NCBI GenBank assembly: GCA_016705245.1
Contig: JADIYM010000004.1
Location: 1 to 64,000 of the forward strand
DNA: 64,000 nucleotides
From: Blastocatellia bacterium
Lineage (GTDB): Bacteria > Acidobacteriota > Blastocatellia > UBA7656 > JADIYM01
Direction of reading: 5' to 3'
This document shows positions 45,951 through 55,230 of this stretch, piece by piece. The notes below the pieces were generated by a model that saw only the letters and a program-made list of their open reading frames with translations, was not told the origin of the DNA and did no database searches. Numbering within the stretch: position 1 is the stretch's first letter; the number at the start of each line of letters is the position of its first letter. The position numbers and the translations under genes were made by a program.

Positions 45951-48029
45951 ATGAAAAGCAGATTGATGAAGGCGCTTCTGGGAATCGTCGTCGTGGCTCA
46001 TCCGCTGGGATTCGGGGCGGGGGCGCCCGTTGCGAAGGCCCAGGGTGGGTTGCTTACGGGCGTGGGACTTCAGGCGCAGTATTTCGACAGCAAGAACTTC
46101 AACGACCTGAAGGTGTCGCGGATCGACCCGACCGTCGACTTCGATTTCGGTGCGCTCTCGCCGGATCCGACGATCAATGGCGACACGTTCTCGATCCGCT
46201 GGACCGGCGCGATCCGCGCCGAGGCTACGGCCACGCACACTTTCTACACGCTGTCGGATGACGGCGTGCGTCTCTGGGTGAACGGCGTCCAGGTGATCGA
46301 CAACTACACGATCCACACGGCGACCGAGAATATCGGGACCATCGCGCTCGTGGCCGGCAAAGTCTATGACCTGAAGCTCGAGTACTTCGAGCAGAGCGGA
46401 CCCGCGGTTATTCGCCTGTCCTGGTCCCGCCCGGGTTTCGAAAAGGCGGTCATCCCCCAGACCGCGCTTTTCCCGGCGACCCGCGCTGAGGCCGGCCGCG
46501 TGCTCGCGCAGACGACGTGGGGCGCAACTGAGGCACTCCTCGACCACGTTCAGCAGATCGGAGTCCCGGCGTGGATAGAGGAACAGCTCGCAAAGCCCAC
46601 GACTGGCTACCCGGTCTATCCGTATTACCCGATCACCAGGCCGGCGGACTGTATCAACGTCACCGGCGATCCGAATCAGCAGTGCAGCCGCGACAACTAC
46701 TCGCTCTTCCAGGTGCAGCTCAAGTTCTTCCAGAACGCGATGAACGGCGAGGACCAGCTGCGCCAGCGCGTGGCCTTCGCCCTCAGCCAGATCCTCGTGG
46801 TCTCGGGAAACGAGGTCGCGATGGCCTATGCCGGCGGCGACTGGAATCAGATGCTGACGGTCAACGCCTTCGGCAACTACCGCAGCATTCTCCAGGAGGT
46901 CACGCTCAATCCGGTGATGGGGCGGTACCTCGACATGGTGAACAACGACAAGCCGAGTGCGAATGGGACCATTCAGCCGAACGAGAACTACTCGCGCGAG
47001 CTGCTGCAGCTGTTCACCATCGGGACCGAGAGGCTGAATCTCGACGGCACGAGGGTGCTCGTGGACGGTGCTCCCGTTCCGACCTACGGCCAGACCGAGG
47101 TCGAGGGCTTCGCACACGCCTTTACGGGATGGACGTATCCGACGATACCCGGCGGCACGCTCATCAGGCACAACCCGACGAACTATCGCGGTCCAATGGA
47201 GGCGTTTCCGGGCAACCACGATACAGAGCCGAAGACATTGCTCAATGGCTGGGTGCTGCCTGCCCGTGACGATGCCGTCGCGGACCTGAACGACGCGCTC
47301 GACAACATCTTCATTCACCAGAACGTCGCGCCGTTCATCAGTCAGCGGTTGATCCAGCACCTGGTCACGAGCAATCCGTCGCCGGCATTCGTGGCCCGTG
47401 TCGCGACCGTGTTCAACGACAACGGCGCGGGCGTGAAGGGCGATCTTGCGGCCGTCGTTCGGGCCATTCTGAACGATCCGGAGGCCCGCGACACAACGAT
47501 GCTGACCGCCCAGGCAGGCAAGCTGAAGGAGCCCGTGCTCTTGATGCTGAATATCGTCCGTGGGCTCAATGGACAGTCGGACGGCGTGTACCTTCGCTCG
47601 CAGGCGTCAACGCTCAGCCAGAACCTCTTCTATTCGCCGTCGGTCTTCAATTACTACCCGCCGGACTACCGGCTTGCGGGAACGACGCTGCTGGCGCCCG
47701 AGTTCGCGATCATGAACTCATCGACAGCCATCAGCCGATCGAACTTCGTGAACTCGGTGGTTTACACGACGCTCATCGCTCCGGATCCTTCGGTCCTGGG
47801 CGCGACAGGAACCTCCGTGAATCTGGCGAATCTTCAGGCGCTGGCCGGGGACACGGCAGCAATGGTCGAGAAGCTCAACGAGGTGATGATGAACGGCTCG
47901 ATGTCGCAGGCAATGAAAGACGCGATCATAACGGCCGTCAACGCGCAGAGCTCGACCGACACGCTCGCGCGCGCGCGATGCGCGGCATATCTCGTCGCGA
48001 CGTCGTCACAGTTCCAGGTGCAGAGGTAA
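45951..48029 (+). CDS. DUF1800 family protein with PA14 domain
   Basis: A 692-residue exported protein. After the signal peptide (GIVVVAHPLGFGAGAPVAKA) comes a PA14-like sugar-binding domain (LQAQYFDSKNFNDLKV, YTLSDDGVRLWVNGVQVIDN, KVYDLKLEYFEQSG), about residues 35-165. The DUF1800 domain follows (RVLAQTTWGATEALLDHVQQIGVPAWIEEQL, NENYSRELLQLFTIG, FAHAFTGWTY, ISQRLIQHLVTSNPSP). DUF1800 proteins are usually paired with DUF1501 proteins, as here with five bases between. The function of the pair is not established; export and polysaccharide contact are likely. Confidence 0.9.
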   Translation: MKSRLMKALLGIVVVAHPLGFGAGAPVAKAQGGLLTGVGLQAQYFDSKNFNDLKVSRIDPTVDFDFGALSPDPTINGDTFSIRWTGAIRAEATATHTFYTLSDDGVRLWVNGVQVIDNYTIHTATENIGTIALVAGKVYDLKLEYFEQSGPAVIRLSWSRPGFEKAVIPQTALFPATRAEAGRVLAQTTWGATEALLDHVQQIGVPAWIEEQLAKPTTGYPVYPYYPITRPADCINVTGDPNQQCSRDNYSLFQVQLKFFQNAMNGEDQLRQRVAFALSQILVVSGNEVAMAYAGGDWNQMLTVNAFGNYRSILQEVTLNPVMGRYLDMVNNDKPSANGTIQPNENYSRELLQLFTIGTERLNLDGTRVLVDGAPVPTYGQTEVEGFAHAFTGWTYPTIPGGTLIRHNPTNYRGPMEAFPGNHDTEPKTLLNGWVLPARDDAVADLNDALDNIFIHQNVAPFISQRLIQHLVTSNPSPAFVARVATVFNDNGAGVKGDLAAVVRAILNDPEARDTTMLTAQAGKLKEPVLLMLNIVRGLNGQSDGVYLRSQASTLSQNLFYSPSVFNYYPPDYRLAGTTLLAPEFAIMNSSTAISRSNFVNSVVYTTLIAPDPSVLGATGTSVNLANLQALAGDTAAMVEKLNEVMMNGSMSQAMKDAIITAVNAQSSTDTLARARCAAYLVATSSQFQVQR

Positions 48030-48034
48030 CCGCC

Positions 48035-49420
48035 ATGATCATTCTGAACCGACGGGGATTCCTTAAGCGCGGGTGCGACGCACTTGCGATGGCCGCCTTT
48101 GCCCGAAGCCTCGGGATGCTGAACTTCGCGACGACGGCGTCGGCGCAGTCGGGATCGGACTACAAGGCGCTCGTGTGCATTTTCATGTTTGGCGGGAACG
48201 ACGCAAACAACATGATCATCCCGCACGAGCAGGCTGAGTACGACGCGTACGCCGCGGTGCGCACGACGGCATCCGGCATCAACATCGCTCGCGACACGCT
48301 GCTGCAGATCCGGCCGCCGAGCCTGAACAGACAGCTCGGGTTCCATCCGAGCATGCCGCACCTTCATCGGCTCTGGAATCGCGGCAACGTGGCGATCGTC
48401 TCGAACGTCGGCACGCTCGTCGAGCCGATGACGCGGGCGCAGTACCTTGCAAACACGGCGATCAAGCCGGCAAGCCTCTTCTCTCACTCGGATCAGCAGA
48501 ACCAGTGGCAGGCGTCGCTGTCCGAAGGATTGCCGGGAACGGGATGGGGCGGGCGGATGGCGGACGTGACGTGGCCACAGAACGGCGGCGTGAACTTCCC
48601 GATGGTTCTATCGGTCGCCGGAAACAACCTCTTTGCGACGAGCGCGGCGCACGAGATGCTCAACGTGCCGTCGACGGGCACTTTCGGATTGAGGGGATTC
48701 AGTTCATCGGCGGCAAACACGGCGCGCTTCAATGCGATGCAGACGCTGCTGTCGCAGGACGCCGACAAGACGCTCGTCGCGCGCTCGGCCGGAACGATCG
48801 ACCAGGCGATCGACTACAGCACGGTGATCGATCCGATCGTGAACTCGACGTCGTCGACGATCGAGAAGATGTTCGCCAAGCAGAGCGCATCGCTGAGCCG
48901 GCAATTGCTGCGCGTCGCGAAGATCATCGAGCGCCGCGAGACGCTCGGCCTGAAACGGCAGATCTTCTTCTGCTCGATCGGCGGATTCGACACGCACAAC
49001 GGTCAGGCGACCGCGCAGGCGTCGCTCCTCCAGCAGCTGAGTCTCGGGATGAAGACGTTCTACGATGCCACCGAGAAGCTCGGTGTCGCATCGCGCGTCA
49101 CGACGTTCACGCTTTCAGACTTTGGCCGGACGCTGCAGCCGGCGGCCGGCGCGGGAACCGACCACGCGTGGGGCTCGCACCAGATCGTGATGGGCGGCGC
49201 CGTGCGCGGCGGGGACGTATACGGGGCGTGGCCGACGCTCGCGCTCGGGGGACCGGACGACTCGGGCTCGGAGGGAAGGTGGATTCCTACGACGGCCGTC
49301 GACCAGTATGCGGCGACGATTGCGCAGTGGTATGGCGTTTCGACGTCGGACCTGCCAACTGTTCTGCCAAACCTGAACCGGTTCGCCTCGAGCGATCTGG
49401 GTTTCTTCGTCGTGGAGTAG
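48035..49420 (+). CDS. DUF1501 family protein (Tat-exported)
   Basis: A 461-residue protein with an N-terminal twin-arginine signal (NRRGFLKRGCDALAMAAFARS) and cleavage near ASAQS. The DUF1501 domain belongs to the sulfatase/alkaline-phosphatase-like superfamily and shows ALVCIFMFGGNDANNMIIP, RQLGFHPSMPHLHRLWNRGNVAIVSNVGT, IGGFDTHNGQ and SDFGRT, with DHAWGSHQIVMGGAVRGG near the end. These supply metal-binding Asp and His residues. It follows the DUF1800 gene in the same operon; the substrate is unknown. Confidence 0.9.
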   Translation: MIILNRRGFLKRGCDALAMAAFARSLGMLNFATTASAQSGSDYKALVCIFMFGGNDANNMIIPHEQAEYDAYAAVRTTASGINIARDTLLQIRPPSLNRQLGFHPSMPHLHRLWNRGNVAIVSNVGTLVEPMTRAQYLANTAIKPASLFSHSDQQNQWQASLSEGLPGTGWGGRMADVTWPQNGGVNFPMVLSVAGNNLFATSAAHEMLNVPSTGTFGLRGFSSSAANTARFNAMQTLLSQDADKTLVARSAGTIDQAIDYSTVIDPIVNSTSSTIEKMFAKQSASLSRQLLRVAKIIERRETLGLKRQIFFCSIGGFDTHNGQATAQASLLQQLSLGMKTFYDATEKLGVASRVTTFTLSDFGRTLQPAAGAGTDHAWGSHQIVMGGAVRGGDVYGAWPTLALGGPDDSGSEGRWIPTTAVDQYAATIAQWYGVSTSDLPTVLPNLNRFASSDLGFFVVE

Positions 49421-49505
49421 GACCGAGAGCCATCAGCGCATCGCGCATTGCTTCAGGAGTTCGCGTTGGTCGTGAGTTCTGGCGTCTCCTGTAGACTGCG
49501 CTCGC

Positions 49506-50465
49506 ATGAAGGCGCGAATCGTCTGGTTGATCCTGTGCGGTATCTGGGGCTCGACGTGGATGGCGATCAAGGTCGGGCTTCGCGACCTGCCGCCGCTGTC
49601 GTTCGCCGGGCTGCGCTTCGTGCTCGCCGTCGGGATTCTCTACGCGATCGTCCGCGCTCGCGGCGTTCCGCTGCCGCGGACACGTCGTGACTGGCTGCTC
49701 ATCGGTATCACGGGATTTCTGGCATTCACGGTCAACTACGGATTGCTGTTCTGGGGTGAGCAGTACATCTCGTCGGGACTCGCGGCACTCCTTCAGGCGA
49801 CCATTCCCGCTTTCGGTTTCGTGGTGGCGCACTTCTATCTGCCCGGTGAACGGGTCACGCCGGGAAAGATCTGCGGCGTGATTCTCGGCATCGCGGGTGT
49901 CGGAGTCATTTTCTCGAACCAGCTGACGGTCGAGGGAGGGATGGCGTTCTGGGGCAGCGCTGCCATCGTCGTGGGAGCAGTAGCGTGCGCATACGCGAAC
50001 GTACTCGTGAAGGCCAGGTGTGGCCACCTCGACCCGGGCGTGTTGGCCGGGGGCCAGATGATCTGCGGACTCGTACCGCTTCTGCTGGCCGGCGCGATAT
50101 TCGAAGGCAATCCGCTCGCGTTCAACTGGACCTGGTCGGCAATTGCGTGCCTCGTTTATCTCGCGGTTGTCGGATCGGCGGTGGCGTTCCTGCTCTACTA
50201 CTGGCTCGTCCGAAACATGGACGTGACGACGACCATGCTCATTGCGCTCGTGACTCCGCTCATCGCGGTCGGCGTCGGCGTGGTCTTTCTCAGCGAGGAA
50301 GTGACCTGGAGATCCATTGCCGGCGGCCTGTGCATCATTGCCGGAATTGCTCTCATCAATCTGCGCCGGCGTCGCGGCGGGCTGTCGGGTCCGCTGGCCA
50401 CGATTGGTCCCGACGGCGTTGGGGATGGCGAACTCGCCCCGGTTCGGGCGAAACTCGTGGAGTGA
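49506..50465 (+). CDS. EamA/DMT family transporter
   Basis: A 319-residue inner-membrane protein with ten helices in two EamA halves. The first half has IWGSTWMAIKVGLRDLPPLSFAGLRF and FWGEQYISSGLAALLQATIPAF. The second has AYANVLVKARCGHLDPGVLAGGQMICG and VVGSAVAFLLYYWLVRNMDVTTTMLIALVTPLIAV. It is likely a metabolite exporter in the RhtA/YdcZ style. The C-terminus is soluble and short. The substrate cannot be inferred from neighbours. Confidence 0.9.
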   Translation: MKARIVWLILCGIWGSTWMAIKVGLRDLPPLSFAGLRFVLAVGILYAIVRARGVPLPRTRRDWLLIGITGFLAFTVNYGLLFWGEQYISSGLAALLQATIPAFGFVVAHFYLPGERVTPGKICGVILGIAGVGVIFSNQLTVEGGMAFWGSAAIVVGAVACAYANVLVKARCGHLDPGVLAGGQMICGLVPLLLAGAIFEGNPLAFNWTWSAIACLVYLAVVGSAVAFLLYYWLVRNMDVTTTMLIALVTPLIAVGVGVVFLSEEVTWRSIAGGLCIIAGIALINLRRRRGGLSGPLATIGPDGVGDGELAPVRAKLVE

Positions 50466-50507
50466 CGGCGAGGGAGACAGAGGTCTGACGATGAACGCGC
50501 CGTCGCA

Positions 50508-52091
50508 GTGGCCATGAACACGCACGACCCCAGGCGCCCTTCCATCGGATACGTCGTCGCGGTCCGGGACGACGGGGTGTCGTATGCGCGGCTCGTGCGG
50601 CCCGATCCGGACGCGCTCGGTTGCTTCGATGCCCGCCAGGTGACGGGGGCGACGATCCCTGCACTTCCGATTGGCGATGCCGGTATCGCCGGGGCGGTGC
50701 CGTGCGATGGTGCCGAGATTCTTCGCGAGCTCGACCGCGCGTTCCGCCGGCGCGAGCTCGCGCCATGGATCCCACTGGCCGGTGTCTTCCTCGTCTGGTT
50801 CGTCATCGCGGCGGTCCTGCTCTCGCGTGGAAGCGCCATAGTCGTGGCGATCGCCGTAACGGCCTCGGTCGCCGTCACGTGGATCGCCCACAGGATTGCC
50901 GGGTACGCAGACACGGCTGCCTCGGCATCGCTCCTCGTCTACCGTCTCGACGAGCCGTCCGCGGCGAGGTTCGCAGCGTTGCAGGCCGCGTCGCAGAAAC
51001 TATCCGCAGCGGGGCGGATGTGGCACGTCGCATCTGAGGGCCGCCTGCTCGATCCCAGGCAGAAGTACGGTGCGCGCCGATTCCTCAGGCGGTATCGCAT
51101 CCGCCCCGGGCTCTCGTCGCCGGCGCGCACGCTGGTCAACCTCACCGTTCCGACGGTCTACGGTGAATCGCGCAAGTACTTCTTCTTTCCGGATCGGGTG
51201 CTTGTTTACGACGACCGCGGTGTGCGGGCGGTGACTTATGATCGGCTGGCGCCGCGAACGACGGAGGCGCTCGTTGTCGAGGATGAAGACGTCCCGACTG
51301 ATGCCAGGACAGTCGAGACGACCTGGCTGCACCTTGCCCCGGACGGCGGCCCCGATCCCGCCGTTGAGAACAACCGTCGATATCCGATCGTGCTCTACGG
51401 TGCGCTCGAGATTGCCGGACCGTTCGGCGCCGCCGAGCTGTTTCACTGTTCCGTTCCCGGCGCGCTCGAGGATTTCGCCGCGGCAATCGACGTACTCGCG
51501 TTTCGTGACGAGCCGGAGCGTTCCGCAACCAGCGAAGACGAGTACGAATCCGAGTCGCGCGAGGAACCCACGGACGGCGTCGACGATGACCTGTTCGAAG
51601 ATGCCCTCCGGTTTCTTGCAACCGGCGGCTCCGCCGACGTTGATGCCGTCGGCAAGCACTTCGGCGTCGCATTCGGCCGCGCGGCGAGGATTCTGACGGC
51701 ACTCGAGAGGGAGGGCTTCATTGGAGCTTCGGGTTCGAACGGGTCGCGCGAAGTGCGACGGTCGGCGATCCGGTACGTCGAGTTGCTCGACCGCGCATCG
51801 ACGGGCGCGCCCGGCGGGGCGCGCTCGCGCAGGACGCGAAGGACGGCTGCGCGTCGTGCGAGAAACCGGACGCTCGAGCCGCACGAGGTTCTCGGGGTCA
51901 CAGCAACGGCGTCGCGGTCCGACATCGCCAACGCGTATCGCGAGCTCGCCCAGCTATACCATCCAGACAAGGTTGCGACGCTCGCGCCCGAGTTCCAGGA
52001 CCTTGCCGACCAGCGAATGAAAGAGATCAACGCCGCCTACACGGTGCTTAACGGCGGAGCGGAGCCTGGCAAGCAAGCCGGTCGATGCTGA
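50508..52091 (+). CDS. membrane J-domain protein with FtsK-gamma-like winged helix
   Basis: A protein of about 525 residues. Two membrane helices lie near 85-125 (WIPLAGVFLVWFVIAAVLL, AIVVAIAVTASVAVTWIA). A large middle region has no recognised family. A winged helix (DDDLFEDALRFLATGGSADVDAVGKHFGVAFGRAARILTALEREGFIG) resembles the FtsK gamma domain. The C-terminus is a J domain with HPD (HEVLGVTATASRSDIANAYRELAQLYHPDK). It may recruit DnaK to the membrane. The start may be GTG 50508 or ATG 50514. It is the second membrane J-domain protein in the window. Confidence 0.7.
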   Translation: MAMNTHDPRRPSIGYVVAVRDDGVSYARLVRPDPDALGCFDARQVTGATIPALPIGDAGIAGAVPCDGAEILRELDRAFRRRELAPWIPLAGVFLVWFVIAAVLLSRGSAIVVAIAVTASVAVTWIAHRIAGYADTAASASLLVYRLDEPSAARFAALQAASQKLSAAGRMWHVASEGRLLDPRQKYGARRFLRRYRIRPGLSSPARTLVNLTVPTVYGESRKYFFFPDRVLVYDDRGVRAVTYDRLAPRTTEALVVEDEDVPTDARTVETTWLHLAPDGGPDPAVENNRRYPIVLYGALEIAGPFGAAELFHCSVPGALEDFAAAIDVLAFRDEPERSATSEDEYESESREEPTDGVDDDLFEDALRFLATGGSADVDAVGKHFGVAFGRAARILTALEREGFIGASGSNGSREVRRSAIRYVELLDRASTGAPGGARSRRTRRTAARRARNRTLEPHEVLGVTATASRSDIANAYRELAQLYHPDKVATLAPEFQDLADQRMKEINAAYTVLNGGAEPGKQAGRC

Positions 52092-52094
52092 GAG

Positions 52095-52218
52095 CAATGC
52101 GCGAAGCGCCTTGGAGTGCGGCGTGAATCGCCGCTCTGGATTTGCTCACGCGATCGATTGGGAATCGAGATCCAAAGCGGCGATTCACGTCGCACTCCAG
52201 AGCGTTTCGCGCATTGCA
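52095..52218. repeat. long palindrome (GCGAAGCGCCTTGGAGT family), copy 2
   Basis: The element starts CAATGCGCGAAGCGCCTTGG and ends TTTCGCGCATTGC; arms of about 50 bases pair with few mismatches. It matches copy 1 at 42663-42777 closely. It fills the space between the J-domain gene and the converging cytochrome c gene, whose stop is at 52219-52221. Confidence 0.85.
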
Positions 52219-52824
52219 CTACCGTTCGTCCGACGCCTCAGCTGCCGCGGCAGCGGCGTGCCATCCGCGAAGCAGGTTCGCCAATCCATACATCGTGAGG
52301 ATCGACGCGACGAGGATGGCGCCAATGTGGAATCCCGATCTGCGCAGGTTCGTGGCGAAGAGCGACCACGGATTACCGCTTCCGGCCTGCAGAGGGTGTG
52401 TTCCCTCGGCGTACTCGCGCGCGTCCGGAATGCCGTCGCCGTCGAGATCACTCGCCTGGTCGAGCATCCCGGCGAGCTCGCCGGGACGCGACCGAAGTTC
52501 GATCACCTTCGACTTGCCGACCGTCCGGATGATCGTGTTGCCGAAACCGTTCAGGATGGGACTGTCGACCTCGGTCCCCGGCTCGAAGGCCGCCCGTGCC
52601 CGTCCGAGCCTCGAGAGGGCGTCGGCATTGAGACTTCCGATCTGACCGTGGCCGGCGCCGTCGGGTCCGTCCGGATGGGCGTGGCACATCGCGCAGTTCG
52701 TCACGCGGCCAGAGTTCGTCTGCGAGTATTTCTGATACTCGGGATAGGCGTTAGCGACTCCGGCTCCGGCCGTCCACAGCACCGCGAACGCCGCGCCGGC
52801 GATTGCATATCGTCGCATTCGCAT
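52219..52824 (-). CDS. membrane-anchored monohaem cytochrome c
   Basis: About 201 residues. The signal peptide (AIAGAAFAVLWTAGAGVANA) is followed by one haem site (NCAMCH), an EF-hand-like loop DLDGDGIPDAREYAEGTHPL and a C-terminal helix (FHIGAILVASILTMYGLANLL) that anchors it outside. The start ATG at 52824 shares its A with the stop of the cytochrome b gene (TGATG), so the two are coupled. It probably carries electrons from the cytochrome b/Rieske module. Confidence 0.85.
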   Translation of the reverse strand: MRMRRYAIAGAAFAVLWTAGAGVANAYPEYQKYSQTNSGRVTNCAMCHAHPDGPDGAGHGQIGSLNADALSRLGRARAAFEPGTEVDSPILNGFGNTIIRTVGKSKVIELRSRPGELAGMLDQASDLDGDGIPDAREYAEGTHPLQAGSGNPWSLFATNLRRSGFHIGAILVASILTMYGLANLLRGWHAAAAAAEASDER

Positions 52825-53930
52825 CACTGAACTCCCTTGATCGCGTCGTAGATCTGCTGCCCGAAGATGGTGACGATGATCAGGTACGCGGCGCCTGCCA
52901 CGGCCAGCGCTCGCAGCGTCTTCCGGCTCGTCCCGCGGAAGATCCACGGTGCGGCGAGCAGCACGAGCGCGGCCGCATTGCTGGCGAGGATGATCACCCA
53001 GAACGGCAGCAGCTCGAGCGGGTAATAAACGAAGAAGAAGTACCACTCCGGCTTGATTCCCTCCGGTGTCGATCCGAGCGGGTTGTATGGCTCCGCAAGC
53101 GTGTACGAGAAAAACGACTCGAAGGGCAGGCAGATCGCCACGACGAAGATCACGAGGAACGCAACTCCCCACGCCGTCAGGTCCTTGATGACGAAATCGG
53201 GAAAGAACTTCTCGAACCGGACCTTGACGGCCTCAGTTCCGCGACTCATGCCGTGGAGCTGGATGCCGAAGACGTGCATTCCGAGAAGTCCGAGCGTCAG
53301 CAGCGGCAGAACGACCACGTGGATCGCGTAGAACCGGCTTAGCGTCGCCTGTCCGACGGTCGCTTCGCCCTGGATCGTTTCCTTGATCGTCGCCGGCAGC
53401 GTCGCAAGACTGCCGGGCAGGTATGCGCCGACTTCCTCGATCGACTGGAGGCCGATCTTGGTTGCGTTGACCGCGATCTGGTTCCACGGGAGCAGGTAAC
53501 CGGTAAAGCCGAATCCGAACGTCAGAAACAGCATCAGAACGCCGCTCAGCCAGATGACCTCGCGCGGCTTCTCGAACGCCTTCATCGCAAACGTCGTGAT
53601 CAGGTGTGCGAGGACGCAAAGGATCATTGCCGAAGACGACCACGCGTGCAGGTTGCGGATCAGCGCGCCGCCACTGACGTGGTTCGTGATGTATTCGACC
53701 GAGGCGTGCGCATCGCTGACCGTCGGCTCGTAGTAGAAGAGCAGCATCAGTCCCGTTCCGATCTGGATCAGGAAGAAGAAGAGCGTCAGTCCGCCGAGGT
53801 AGTAGGCCCAGCTCATCCGATGCAGCGGAACGACCTTCTTGCCGATCATCGATGCGACGTTCATCTTCTCGACCGGAAAGCGATCGGCCACGAAGCCGGC
53901 AAGGGCGGAGAGTTTAGACACTGCGTTCAT
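52824..53930 (-). CDS. cytochrome b (b6-type spacing, full-length)
   Basis: A 368-residue di-haem membrane cytochrome of quinol-oxidising bc complexes. The first haem His pair (HAW...LAH) is 13 residues apart and the second (HVVVLPL...GMH) 14, as in cytochrome b6. The Qo motif PEWYFFFVYYPLE lies in the C-terminal, subunit-IV-like part. About seven to eight helices are predicted. The ATG at 53930 overlaps the stop of the NarI-Rieske gene (TGATG). Its place after narGHJI suggests it oxidises quinol for nitrate respiration together with the fused Rieske domain. Confidence 0.93.
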   Translation of the reverse strand: MNAVSKLSALAGFVADRFPVEKMNVASMIGKKVVPLHRMSWAYYLGGLTLFFFLIQIGTGLMLLFYYEPTVSDAHASVEYITNHVSGGALIRNLHAWSSSAMILCVLAHLITTFAMKAFEKPREVIWLSGVLMLFLTFGFGFTGYLLPWNQIAVNATKIGLQSIEEVGAYLPGSLATLPATIKETIQGEATVGQATLSRFYAIHVVVLPLLTLGLLGMHVFGIQLHGMSRGTEAVKVRFEKFFPDFVIKDLTAWGVAFLVIFVVAICLPFESFFSYTLAEPYNPLGSTPEGIKPEWYFFFVYYPLELLPFWVIILASNAAALVLLAAPWIFRGTSRKTLRALAVAGAAYLIIVTIFGQQIYDAIKGVQ

Positions 53931-55230
53931 CACGCCTCCTCGGTGGTCCGCTTCGGGATGTAGACAGTGCAGGCAGCCAGCTCACTCGCCGGAACCGCAG
54001 GCGGTTCGGTGCTGCGGCCCACGACGGCGCCAGCCGCGTCCATCAATACCCAGTCGAGGTGCGGGAGCGGCGCCTTTGCGGGGGCCCCGGATTCGGTGCT
54101 CCGGTCTTGATGTCAAAGTAGGAGACGTGACACGGGCAGAGGATCTGTCCCTGATCGTTCACCTCACTGGCGACGGTGCATCCGAGGTGGGTGCACTTGG
54201 CGGAGATCAGGATCGGCATGCCATCGTCGCCCTTGAACGCAAGCGCGGGCCGCATCTCGTAATCGATGAAGTACCGGCCCTTCTTCGCGTCGAGCTGGGC
54301 TAGCGGCCCCACCGCGATGTAGGCGCTCCGCAGACGCTCGAGTTCGAGCTCGCGCTGCTCGGCGGTCGCCTTGACGCGGACGAGGCGTTCCTCGAGAAGG
54401 TCAGCGCGTTGTTCTTCGGTCAGTTTCGGCCCCTGGAAGTACCGCACGAACTTGTCGAGCACGCCAACTCCGAGCAAGCCCACGCCCGATGCCGTCGCGA
54501 CAGTCCCGGTGATGAAGAGTCGACGCGATGCGACGAGTTTGTCGCCCGCGACCTTGCCCAGGCGCGCCAGGTTGCCCCACACGACGACCTGCGGAGCGCG
54601 CATCACGTAATGCAGAGGCGCCGTGAACATGTGAATGAGCCGCGAATACGGTATGAGGCCGATGATGACCCACGCCCCCGCGATGTGGGCCTTGACGAGC
54701 CCGGGCATCTCGGCGACGAACGTCGCGTCCGGCTGAAGCGTGACGATGCTCCAGAGATACGGCACGACGGTTCCGGGAGCCCACGCAGCTCCCCACCGAT
54801 AGCTCAGCGCCACGCTGAGCCCGAGCACGATCTGCACGAGGAGCAATGCCTGCACGACGAGATCGACATTCGTTGTCACGGCCTGGACCTTGGGAGACAC
54901 GAGCCGCCGAACGATCAGCACGAGCATTCCGGCAATGCAGAGAAACGCGAGCGCGATTCCGACAGTCTCGATCGCCACTAGTGCGATTGCGTTCGCGGTG
55001 ATGGCCCGCCAGACGCCCGGAAACAGGAAGACGAAGATGTGCGCAAGCAGAATGACGATGATGCCCGCGTGCCACGGCACCGAGCCCCACTTGAGCGTCC
55101 GGTGCTCGAGGAACTGCGACGACAGCGCCGAGACATTGTACGGCTCGCGTCGGAAGCGTTGGATCGTTCCCACGATGCACGCGACGAGCGCGAGATACGG
55201 GAGTCCGACGAGCAGAAATGTGTCGATCAT
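53930..55230 (-). CDS. narI: NarI nitrate reductase gamma subunit fused to Tat-type signal and Rieske domain; frameshift near C-terminus
   Basis: Residues 1-225 are a NarI-like di-haem b subunit with five helices. The haem ligands His54, His64, His182 and His200 match the E. coli NarI spacing. At 235-237 an internal twin-arginine motif (ASRRLFITGTVATASGV) precedes a helix, then a charged coiled linker, and a Rieske domain with CTHLGC (346-351) and CPCH (365-368). The written frame leaves the family after APNPGPP; the next frame gives HLDWVLMDAAGAVVGRS and ends at TGA 53930. One base missing from the G run at 54080-54084 explains this. ATG 55230 overlaps the narJ stop (ATGA). Confidence 0.9.

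Noticed and set aside
44304..47360. 1018-codon minus-strand open frame
   Set aside because: Antisense to the repeat protein and the DUF1800 gene; composition is that of a shadow frame.
54080..54090. Programmed frameshift in narI-Rieske
   Set aside because: Similar one-base losses occur in many unrelated genes of the window, so sequence error is simpler.
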